Shown here: in pieces, positions 1 to 5,705 of the stretch | Layout of the letters: every line of letters starts with the position of its first letter | Numbering within the stretch: the first letter of the stretch is position 1 | Assembly: GCA_003224635.1 (NCBI GenBank) | Contig: QHZK01000195.1 | Coordinates: forward strand, 1-5,852 | Reading direction: 5' to 3' | Source of the DNA: Acidobacteriota bacterium | GTDB taxonomy: Bacteria; Acidobacteriota; Terriglobia; UBA7540 | DNA length: 5,852 bases | Notes under the pieces: model-generated | Told to the model about the DNA's origin: nothing | The model's input: the letters and a program-made list of their open reading frames with translations, nothing else | Databases searched by the model: none | Position numbers and translations under genes: made by a program

Positions 1-1
1 C

Positions 2-1984
2 GCGGTGCAGGAGCGCCGGCGCCTTGGTTCGCTCGGCCTTCGCGCGGATATCGTTCCACAACGTCGACAGATACTTCAGGTCGGCTTTGAGCTCCTCGTC
101 CGACCGTCCCGCCCCCGCGGTGCGAACGATGATTCCTCCTGTCAGCGCGCCCCTGTTTTCAAGAATGATGTTCCGCAGGCGCAGGCGCTCCTCTTCCGAC
201 GTAATCTTGCGGGAGACGCCGATGTGATGAATCGTCGGCATGTAGACGAGATATCTCCCCGGCAAAGCGATGTGCGAAGTGATGCGGGCGCCTTTGTTGC
301 CCAGAGGCTCTTTGGCGATTTGGACGAGAATCTCCTGACCTTCCTTCAGCAACTCGGAAATCTGCACGGGCTGGTTGTTCCCCGACCGGGAAGACTCCGG
401 CGCATAACTGGGGCCTCCGCGCGGTCGGGGCTCACGCTCGCGCTGTCCTCTTCGGCCGCGGCGCGGCGCGAAGCGGGGTCGATGGTGCGGTTCCCGCAAA
501 GTATACGAGCGTTCTGCCGGTTCGGCAGGATTCTCCGGCAAAGCGGCTGGTCGAACGGGCGGGCCCGGAAACTCGGCAGGACCTCCTCCGTCCGGCGCCG
601 CGCTCGACGAGGCTTCATCCCGTGCGCCGGATGGGGCCGCGCTCAGCTCACTCACTTGTTCCGGAGCAAGCGCCTCGGCGCCGGATGCGTCCTGTAGGGC
701 ACTCGGCGCCTGGGCTGCAGTGTAGGGCGCGGAGTGTTCGGGAACCGGCTCGGGGACGGGCATGGGTGATGTCACTCGGTCGCGAGCAGTCGGCTGGCCT
801 TCAGTTGGAAACTCGGCTGCGGCCACCGTCGAAGACCCGGAAATCGCCGGTCGACTCTGGTTGCCCTGACCGGGTTCCGGTTCCGGTTCACGCGAAAAAG
901 GAACCGTTGAGGAAGGCTTCTGCTTCTCCGTCCCCGAGGGCAGTGAGCCCGCATCCGAACGCGGGGACGGACTGGAGGGCCACTGGCTCCCCTCCGCCTC
1001 GCGGGCCGGGAACGGCTCGCTCGGCGTATAGGAGGTGACTTGGCTCTCGGGAGGTACACCGGAGGTTGTTCCGCCACGCCTCTCCTCGGAGGCGGCTTCA
1101 GGCGCAAATTGGGCCTGTTCGGGCGGCGCCCCGGGCTCGGGCGGTCCAACACTGGAGTCGGCGGATGTCGCAGGGCCCGCCACGTCCGAAGTCCCGCGGG
1201 TGTACTTTGCCAGCGATTCACCCGGAAGAATCTCAAAGCCGTGAGGCGGCCCAGCCGGGCGTTCGTGGGGCGGGCCAGACTGGCGATCGGAAGGCGAGCC
1301 GTAGCGATCGCGAGCGCCGGGTTTTGGGCCGAACCTGCGTTCGCGTTCGCCGAAACCTCGTCCCCCCCGCCTTCGTCTCCGACCTCTGTCACCGTACTGG
1401 GGCTTCTCGTGGCCAGAAGGCCCACCGGCAGGCCGTGTTGGGACCTGAGGAGCTGCGCTGGTATGCGAGGCCGCGGGCGCCGGTACGTCAGTCGTGGCGG
1501 TTGGAACGAACGAGCTGGCGGGCGTAGGTTGACTTGGGGCGGGCCCGATGGTCTCCCGCGGAGGAGGAGTTGCTGCTGCCACCCCCCCTGTCATCTCACG
1601 TGCCCCTCCTGCGACCGCTTCTCCTTCGGCGCCGGGGCCCTCGGTCTGCGCGCTCCGAACCGTTACGAATTGCGCGCCCCCTTCGCGGGTTGCATCAGCG
1701 GTGTATCGCGAGACCCTGGCTTCCGCCTCTGAGACGACTTTGTCGTACTCGTCGGAATCTTCGAAGAAATCCGAAACATACAGAAAGGCGTCCCGATCAA
1801 GACCGACATCTACGAACGCGGACTGCATGCCCGGAAGCACACGGCTGACGCGGCCTTTATAAATGCCGCCTGCCAGCCCGATGCCGGTATCCCTTTCGTG
1901 GTACACCTCAACCAGTTCGTCGTCTTCGAACACGGCGACCTTCGTCTCGTGCGGAGACGAGGAAATGAACAACTCCTTTGACAT
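2..1984 (-). CDS. rng: Ribonuclease E/G, N-terminal 661 codons, with a large insertion in the S1 domain (runs off left edge)
   Basis: Single-strand-specific endoribonuclease of the RNase E/G family (rRNA maturation, mRNA decay; cytoplasmic). The frame is open from ATG 1984 to the left edge with no stop. Residues 1-75 match the RNase G N-terminus and first half of the S1 domain: ELFISSSPHETKVAVFED, then GGIYKGRVSRVLPGMQSAFVD (residues 39-59) and GLDRDAFLYVSD. Residues about 76-541 are low-complexity. Residues 542-661 resume the family sequence: ISELLKEGQEILVQIAKEPL, GNKGARITS, LPGRYLVYMP, then IIVRTAGAGRSDEEL, where R621 and T622 correspond to the 5'-phosphate sensor Arg/Thr of E. coli RNase E. 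Both halves are in one frame, so this is an insertion and not a frameshift. RNase G has only about 20 residues at this point. The catalytic DNase-I-like domain and Zn-link lie outside the window. The start is fixed by the strong Shine-Dalgarno at 1990-1999. It lies 495 nt downstream of rodA and probably has its own control. The match is closer to RNase G than RNase E; family assignment is firm, symbol less so. Confidence 0.95.
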   Translation of the reverse strand, partial: MSKELFISSSPHETKVAVFEDDELVEVYHERDTGIGLAGGIYKGRVSRVLPGMQSAFVDVGLDRDAFLYVSDFFEDSDEYDKVVSEAEARVSRYTADATREGGAQFVTVRSAQTEGPGAEGEAVAGGAREMTGGVAAATPPPRETIGPAPSQPTPASSFVPTATTDVPAPAASHTSAAPQVPTRPAGGPSGHEKPQYGDRGRRRRRGGRGFGERERRFGPKPGARDRYGSPSDRQSGPPHERPAGPPHGFEILPGESLAKYTRGTSDVAGPATSADSSVGPPEPGAPPEQAQFAPEAASEERRGGTTSGVPPESQVTSYTPSEPFPAREAEGSQWPSSPSPRSDAGSLPSGTEKQKPSSTVPFSREPEPEPGQGNQSRPAISGSSTVAAAEFPTEGQPTARDRVTSPMPVPEPVPEHSAPYTAAQAPSALQDASGAEALAPEQVSELSAAPSGARDEASSSAAPDGGGPAEFPGPPVRPAALPENPAEPAERSYTLREPHHRPRFAPRRGRRGQREREPRPRGGPSYAPESSRSGNNQPVQISELLKEGQEILVQIAKEPLGNKGARITSHIALPGRYLVYMPTIHHIGVSRKITSEEERLRLRNIILENRGALTGGIIVRTAGAGRSDEELKADLKYLSTLWNDIRAKAERTKAPALLHR
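362..1759 (-). other. Low-complexity, probably disordered insertion inside the RNase E/G S1 domain
   Basis: Codons about 76-541 of the RNase E/G gene. The stretch is rich in Pro, Ser, Ala, Gly, Glu and Arg, with almost no long hydrophobic runs, and includes runs such as EPEPEPG and PVPEPVPE. It has two basic patches, R200-F218 (RGRRRRRGGRGFGERERRF) and R502-G524 (core RPRFAPRRGRRGQRERE). Residues 250-261 (FEILPGESLAKY) stand out as more ordered. It sits where the RNase G S1 domain has a short loop between its two halves, so it probably extends as a tail from an otherwise intact S1 fold. By analogy with the C-terminal scaffold of RNase E it could bind RNA or partner proteins; that is inference. 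The GC-rich repetitive composition leaves several long open frames on both strands here, none with a recognisable product. Confidence 0.85.
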
Positions 1985-1989
1985 GGAAA

Positions 1990-1999
1990 CTCCTCCTCT
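1990..1999 (-). promoter_or_regulatory. Ribosome-binding site of rng
   Basis: The minus strand reads AGAGGAGGAG, containing a perfect AGGAGG core at 1997-1992. Seven bases separate the core from the ATG at 1984. It is by far the strongest Shine-Dalgarno of the three genes and settles the start codon. Confidence 0.85.
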
Positions 2000-2308
2000 G
2001 GCAGGAAGGTCGGGAGGATCGATCCCGATGGCAGGCCCGGCTTCGCCATGTATTACCCCTTATTGGCGGTGGGACCCATCGGGAGATCAACTCAAGACAT
2101 TCCTGTTCCGGGCCGGGCGCCACCATGGCGTGAACGCCTCACAGCGCGGAAGGACAAATTCAATCTTTGGGCGGATTGGACGGCGTCTACATCGGGCGCA
2201 AGCCCCGTCCGGGCCGCCCGGTCTTACCACGAGCAACAATCGTTACGAAGCCAGCGGCGCGACTCCTTTGAAACAGGTCGCGGGTTTGGTGAAAAGCTGT
2301 TCCAAGCG
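2000..2308. other. Non-coding stretch between rng and the repeat element
   Basis: I see no gene here. Frames on both strands are short or lack family-like sequence. It holds a 10-bp perfect palindrome GGATCGATCC at 2016-2025, a short GC-rich hairpin CCGGG-ccg-CCCGG at 2209-2221, and an ATG at 2049 preceded by AAGGGG whose frame runs into rng out of register. No convincing -35/-10 pair for rng was found, so rng is either read through from rodA or uses a promoter I cannot recognise. If transcribed, this is a leader of several hundred bases in front of an RNase E/G gene. Long 5' leaders occur in front of E. coli rne, where they serve autoregulation. Confidence 0.5.
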
Positions 2309-2450
2309 GCGGCGGAAGGGCGGGATTTTGAGCCCCTCGTAAGTGGCATCACCCTCACCCCCGGCCCTCTCCCTTAGGGAGAGGCGGGCCGCGAAACGGT
2401 GGTCAGGGTCTGGGCAGAACGGCGAGTCTAAAGACCCGCCCTTCCGCCGC
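2309..2450. repeat. Inverted-repeat element with nested palindrome (candidate dispersed repeat / MITE-like)
   Basis: Two perfect 16-bp inverted arms, GCGGCGGAAGGGCGGG at 2309-2324 and its reverse complement at 2435-2450, bracket 110 bp. Near the centre lies the palindrome CCTCTCCC-tta-GGGAGAGG at 2366-2384, preceded by ACCCTCACCCCCGGCC at 2351-2366. The latter two together match a repeat motif I recall as widely dispersed in bacterial intergenic regions, often mistranslated as LTPGPL or LSLRER. Partial similarity continues inside the arms, so the whole may be an imperfect large palindrome. No clear target-site duplication is visible; the flanks share only CAAG. Confidence 0.65.
2421..2440 (-). 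terminator. Hairpin in the rodA 3' region (possible terminator or processing stem)
   Basis: The minus-strand transcript GGCGGGTCTTTAGACTCGCC folds into a stem of eight pairs with one G-U wobble and a UUUA loop, starting 39 nt after the rodA stop. The wobble makes it stable only in minus-strand RNA. No U tract follows, so intrinsic termination is doubtful. Its 5' side overlaps the right arm of the inverted-repeat element. Confidence 0.3.
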
Positions 2451-2479
2451 GCTCAAGGACTCTTTCAGCAAACTGCTAA

Positions 2480-3568
2480 TTAATTCACAAACCGCCGCAT
2501 TCTAACACTCATCGTCAGGCCCAGGCCCAAGAACGTCGCGATGGTCGAGGACCCGCCCTGGCTCATTAACGGTAAAGGGATACCTGTAATCGGGAGGAAG
2601 CCGATCATCATCCCGATATTCACCGCAGCTTGAAAGAACAGAACCGATGCGAATCCTACGATCAAGAAAGCTCCCGCGCGGTCACCGGCCGTTTGCGCCC
2701 CGTCCAGAAGGCGCAGCAGCAACGCGAGGTAAAGCAGAAACACCAGCAAAGTCCCGACGAAACCTTGTTCCTCGGCAAAGGACGCGAAGATGAAGTCGGC
2801 CTTGGAAACGGGTATGAATCCCAGCCGGCTCTGCGTCCCGTTTCCGGTGCCTTTGCCCCAAAAGCCGCCCGATCCGATGGCAATCCTGGCCTGCGAACCC
2901 TGGTATCCGGAACCCTGCGCGTCCTGCGAAGGATGAACGAAGGTGGCCACCCGCTCGCGCTGGTAGGGCTTCAGGGATCGCCACCCAAGCGGAACAGCCA
3001 GAGCCGCCAACAGCAACAAAGCGACTACGTGACGTACCCGGATTCCGCCCAGAAAAAGCGTCGCCGCGACAATCGGGAAAAGCGTCAGCGCTGTTCCCAG
3101 GTCGGGCTCAATCAACACAAGCGCAGCCGGAGCGCCCGCGAGTGCCCCAAGTTTTATCAAGTCCTTCCAAGTGACGTATTTATCTCGCCTGTTTCCGAGA
3201 TAAAAAGCCGCCACTCCCATTATAACCAACTTCACGAATTCTGACACTTGGAAACTTGCGGGCCCGAGGCGCAGCCAACGACGCGCACCACCGCTCGAGT
3301 GGCCTGCGAGCAGAACAGCACCCAGCGCCAGGATACTCAGAACATAGATCCACGGGACGTGTTCCAAAATCACGTGATAGTCAACGCGGCTCACCGCCAA
3401 GGCAAGGATGCAGCCCAGTGCAACCCAGTAAATTTGCTTCCTGTACTGGGATGCGAAAATGGTGTGAGCCGTCGTGCCGTATATCTGCGCGATACCGATG
3501 GCCGCAATCGCCATAGCGATGGCGAAGAGGACCCAGTCGAAATCGCGATAGCTTAAGGTTTTGCTCAT
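2480..3568 (-). CDS. rodA: Rod-shape-determining SEDS peptidoglycan glycosyltransferase RodA
   Basis: Inner-membrane glycosyltransferase that polymerises lipid II into glycan strands during cell elongation, working with the class B PBP encoded just upstream. Length is 362 residues from ATG 3568, normal for RodA. About ten membrane segments are visible, from residues 12-29 through 335-356. SEDS signatures seen: GARRWLRLGP (94-103) followed by FQVSEFVKL, IEPDLGTAL (153-161), and KADFIFASFAEEQGFVG (256-272), in which D258 matches the catalytic Asp of E. coli RodA. NIGMMIGFLPITGIPLPLMS (317-336) and QGGSS complete the C-terminal signature. GTG at 3592 is an in-frame alternative adding eight residues, but it lies inside the heptanucleotide repeat, and MSKTLSYRDFDW is the better N-terminus. 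The Shine-Dalgarno for either start is weak. It lies 34 nt after the mrdA stop in an evident operon. Confidence 0.97.
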   Translation of the reverse strand: MSKTLSYRDFDWVLFAIAMAIAAIGIAQIYGTTAHTIFASQYRKQIYWVALGCILALAVSRVDYHVILEHVPWIYVLSILALGAVLLAGHSSGGARRWLRLGPASFQVSEFVKLVIMGVAAFYLGNRRDKYVTWKDLIKLGALAGAPAALVLIEPDLGTALTLFPIVAATLFLGGIRVRHVVALLLLAALAVPLGWRSLKPYQRERVATFVHPSQDAQGSGYQGSQARIAIGSGGFWGKGTGNGTQSRLGFIPVSKADFIFASFAEEQGFVGTLLVFLLYLALLLRLLDGAQTAGDRAGAFLIVGFASVLFFQAAVNIGMMIGFLPITGIPLPLMSQGGSSTIATFLGLGLTMSVRMRRFVN

Positions 3569-3582
3569 ACTCGCATCGTGTC

Positions 3583-3610
3583 TACTGCCCACTGCCTACT
3601 GCCTACTGCC
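3583..3610. repeat. Four-unit 7-bp tandem repeat across the mrdA-rodA junction
   Basis: On the minus strand the units read GGCAGTA, GGCAGTA, GGCAGTG, GGCAGTA. The mrdA stop TAG (3605-3603) is formed across the first unit boundary, and the alternative GTG start of rodA (3592) spans the third and fourth units. The array fills most of the 34-nt gap, so copy-number change would alter the mrdA-rodA spacing without changing either protein from its preferred start. Read on the plus strand it gives LLPTAYCLLP, a peptide I remember from spurious ORFs in acidobacterial genomes. Confidence 0.85.
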
Positions 3611-5459
3611 TTTTCATCAGCCGTGCCTGCGTTTGAGCCGATTCCTGCACTGGCTTCGGCCTTTTGTCGTGGTAGGCTTTGATGATTTCCCGCGCCATGG
3701 GCACTGCTACCGTAGAGTGTTCTCCTGCCATGACCAACACCGCCACGACGATCTCAGGTCTGGAAGTTGGTGAATAGCCCACGAACCAGGCGTTATTTCT
3801 AAACTCCGTTTTGCCCCGCGATGCTTTCAGACCCGCGCTCGCCACTTGAGCCGTACCGGTCTTACCGGCAATATCCAGACCCGGATCTCGCGCGCTAGTT
3901 GCCGTTCCATCCTCGTTGACGACGCCCCACATGCCTCGGGTAAGAGCATTCACCGTGCTCGGCTTTAAGGGACAGGTGCGCTCGGCATCCGCCGGCGGGT
4001 CCGCGCCCAGCGCCAGCAGTTGGTCCCGGAAGGCGAGGTGCGGACGAGGGAACACCCCGCCCGAGGCGACTCCGCCGATCATGTGGGCCAGTTGCAAGGG
4101 CGTGACCGCGACAGCGCCCTGTCCGATAGCGACCGAGACGGTTTCCCCAGGCATCCACCTCCGCTTGAAGGTTTTCTCAACCCATTCCGGAGAAGGGACC
4201 AGGCCCGGGTCCTCGCCGGGCAGGTCGATTCCCGTGCGCGCGCCCAATCCTAACGCCTTGGCATAATACGCAATCTTATCGATCCCAATCAGATTACCCA
4301 CCGTGTAGAAATAGACGTCGCAAGAAACGACGATCGCGCGGTGGAGGTTCACGGCGCCGTGGCCGCGGCGCTTCTCCCAGACCCAGTCGTGGTAAGTATG
4401 TCCGCTGAGGGTAACCAGCCCGGTGCAGTTGACCGTGTAGTTTGGCTTCACGGTGTCCGTCTCGAGCGCGGCCGCTCCGGTGACGATCTTGAAGACCGAC
4501 CCGGGGGCGAGGTGGGCCTGAATGGCCTTGTTCATCAAAGGCTTCGAGGGGTCCGAAGTCAGCTTCTGCCAGTCCTCTCGATCGATGTGGCGGGCGAATT
4601 CGTTGGGGTCGTATGTGGGATGGCTCACCATGGCCAGTACCTCGCCCGTTTGCGGCGCGAGCGCCACCACGGCGCCGATACGCTCGCCCAGGGCAGCTTC
4701 CGCCCCCATCTGCAAGTCGAGATCAATCGTGAGGCGCAGATCGTTGCCGGGAGCGGCGTCGATTGTGGTCATCGACCCCATTTCCTGCCCGCGGCTGTTG
4801 ACGATCACGCGCCGCGTGCCATCCCGTCCCATGAGCAGCGAGTTATACTGGCGCTCGATGCCGAACTTTCCCACCACGTCGCCAGGCTCGTAGTTCGAGC
4901 CCGGAGCCGCAACCATCTCCTCCGACACCTCGCCCACATAGCCCAGTACCGGCGCCAGGACCTCATACTTCGGGTAAACCCGCCGTTGGACCTCGATCAC
5001 GTCGAGTTCGGGGTATTCCACGCGGTGCGATTCCACGAAGGCTACGTCCTCGAGCGTCGCCGCCTGCTTGAGCACCACAGGTTGGAAGCGCGGCAGGTGC
5101 GCCGTGCGGTCCACGAGCACCTGGACTTCCACCGGATCAAGCTCTAAACCTCGGGCGAGGCCCTCCACGCGATTGGGAGAAAGCGTAGCGGTGCTCTCGC
5201 GCATGAGCAGCACGCTGAAGGCAGGGAAATTGTCGGCCAGAACGCGCCCGTTGCGATCCAGGATGCGGCCTCGCGGCGCGATGATGGGGAGATTGCGAAT
5301 GCGATTGCGCTCCGCCTGGTCGAGGTACAGGCGGTGCTGCCCGATCTCGATCCGCCAGTACCCGGTCAGCAGCACAAGGAAGGTCACGGCGACAAGACAC
5401 TGGAGAGTCGTGATCTTCCAGGCGGGGAAACGTTCGTCTTCTCGAGACTGCAACTGCAT
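3603..5459 (-). CDS. mrdA: Penicillin-binding protein 2, elongation-specific peptidoglycan DD-transpeptidase
   Basis: Class B PBP that crosslinks peptidoglycan on the outer face of the inner membrane during rod elongation and activates RodA. Length is 618 residues, typical. Layout: short cytoplasmic N-terminus (1-16), one membrane anchor (about 17-36), dimerisation/pedestal domain (about 55-225) with APRGRILDRNGRVLADN (61-77) and VGKFGIERQYNSLLMGRDG (196-214), then the transpeptidase domain (about 255-595). Catalytic motifs: SVFK with nucleophile S321 and K324; SCD at 379-381; KTG at 533-535 in AGKTGTAQV. YDPNEF (283-288) is also family-typical. The segment before the nucleophile reads LAPGS where I expect YPPGS in many PBP2s, a small variation. 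The ATG at 5459 leaves a proper anchor topology; an in-frame TAG lies eight codons upstream. No clear Shine-Dalgarno precedes it. It is the first gene of the mrdA-rodA unit, with a promoter candidate at 5656-5684. Confidence 0.97.
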   Translation of the reverse strand: MQLQSREDERFPAWKITTLQCLVAVTFLVLLTGYWRIEIGQHRLYLDQAERNRIRNLPIIAPRGRILDRNGRVLADNFPAFSVLLMRESTATLSPNRVEGLARGLELDPVEVQVLVDRTAHLPRFQPVVLKQAATLEDVAFVESHRVEYPELDVIEVQRRVYPKYEVLAPVLGYVGEVSEEMVAAPGSNYEPGDVVGKFGIERQYNSLLMGRDGTRRVIVNSRGQEMGSMTTIDAAPGNDLRLTIDLDLQMGAEAALGERIGAVVALAPQTGEVLAMVSHPTYDPNEFARHIDREDWQKLTSDPSKPLMNKAIQAHLAPGSVFKIVTGAAALETDTVKPNYTVNCTGLVTLSGHTYHDWVWEKRRGHGAVNLHRAIVVSCDVYFYTVGNLIGIDKIAYYAKALGLGARTGIDLPGEDPGLVPSPEWVEKTFKRRWMPGETVSVAIGQGAVAVTPLQLAHMIGGVASGGVFPRPHLAFRDQLLALGADPPADAERTCPLKPSTVNALTRGMWGVVNEDGTATSARDPGLDIAGKTGTAQVASAGLKASRGKTEFRNNAWFVGYSPTSRPEIVVAVLVMAGEHSTVAVPMAREIIKAYHDKRPKPVQESAQTQARLMKRQ

Positions 5460-5650
5460 GCGCTGTGCGCCCGCCTGCGCCTATCGAAGTCGTGAGACGC
5501 CCGGGCGGCGCATGAACCTTTCCGGTCGGCTGTAGAGAAGTCCTGGCGCGACGTTTCAGGCAGCGCGTCAAATCTTCCCGCGCCCACCCACTCGCGCCTC
5601 GGACGGGATCGAGCGCCCGAGGGGGCGCGTGGCCTCAACCCTTTGCTGAC
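5460..5650 (-). promoter_or_regulatory. Long GC-rich mrdA leader with alternative hairpins
   Basis: About 190 nt separate the predicted transcription start from the mrdA ATG. Two hairpins compete for the same bases. Hairpin A pairs GCGCCC (5628-5623) with GGGCGC (5618-5613). Hairpin B pairs CGCGCC (5629-5624) plus TCGG (5620-5617) with CCGA (5602-5599) plus GGCGCG (5598-5593), leaving a 3-nt bulge. This does not match any riboswitch class I recognise. In such GC-rich sequence the pairing may be fortuitous. Confidence 0.3.
5481..5513 (-). CDS. Possible ten-codon upstream ORF in the mrdA leader
   Basis: ATG 5513 to TAG 5481 encodes MRRPGVSRLR. It is preceded by GGAAAGG close to the ATG, a better ribosome-binding context than that of mrdA itself. 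It is in the same frame as mrdA and ends 21 nt before the mrdA ATG, so ribosomes finishing it could reinitiate on mrdA. It is too short to judge by composition and may be chance. Confidence 0.2.
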   Translation of the reverse strand: MRRPGVSRLR

Positions 5651-5655
5651 TAAAG

Positions 5656-5684
5656 AAGATAGCACGCCCGCCGGACAAAAACAA
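5656..5684 (-). promoter_or_regulatory. Sigma70-type promoter candidate for mrdA-rodA
   Basis: On the minus strand, TTGTTT (5684-5679) and TATCTT (5661-5656) are separated by exactly 17 bases, a near-consensus -35/-10 pair in an otherwise very GC-rich context. Predicted start is around 5650-5651. It points at mrdA and lies outside any recognised gene. Confidence 0.5.
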
Positions 5685-5705
5685 GGCGGCACGAGGTCGA
5701 GCGGG

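Noticed and set aside
5..697. 230-codon plus-strand ORF, and similar long plus-strand frames at 622-1038, 1040-1732, 1066-1527 and 1548-1862
   Set aside because: They lie antisense to the RNase E/G gene, mostly in its GC-rich low-complexity insertion; the products are Arg/Ser/Pro-rich with no family signature.
772..1425. 217-codon minus-strand ORF, and another at 346-618
   Set aside because: They are in a different frame from the RNase E/G gene, whose frame is continuous through here and flanked on both sides by recognisable S1 sequence.
2016..2025. Palindrome GGATCGATCC upstream of rng
   Set aside because: A 10-bp palindrome alone, with no second copy or promoter around it, is not enough to call an operator.
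1810..2049. Minus-strand ORF from ATG 2049 with AAGGGG upstream, overlapping the rng start
   Set aside because: It runs out of frame over the well-supported N-terminus of rng, and its product resembles nothing recognised.
2048..2377. 109-codon plus-strand ORF ending in LTPGPLP
   Set aside because: The tail is the typical mistranslation of the dispersed palindromic repeat, and the rest has no recognisable domain.
2630..3244. 204-codon plus-strand ORF
   Set aside because: It is the antisense shadow of rodA, whose SEDS motifs are unambiguous.
4341..5147. 268-codon plus-strand ORF
   Set aside because: It is the antisense shadow of mrdA; the minus strand carries the anchor, pedestal and transpeptidase motifs.
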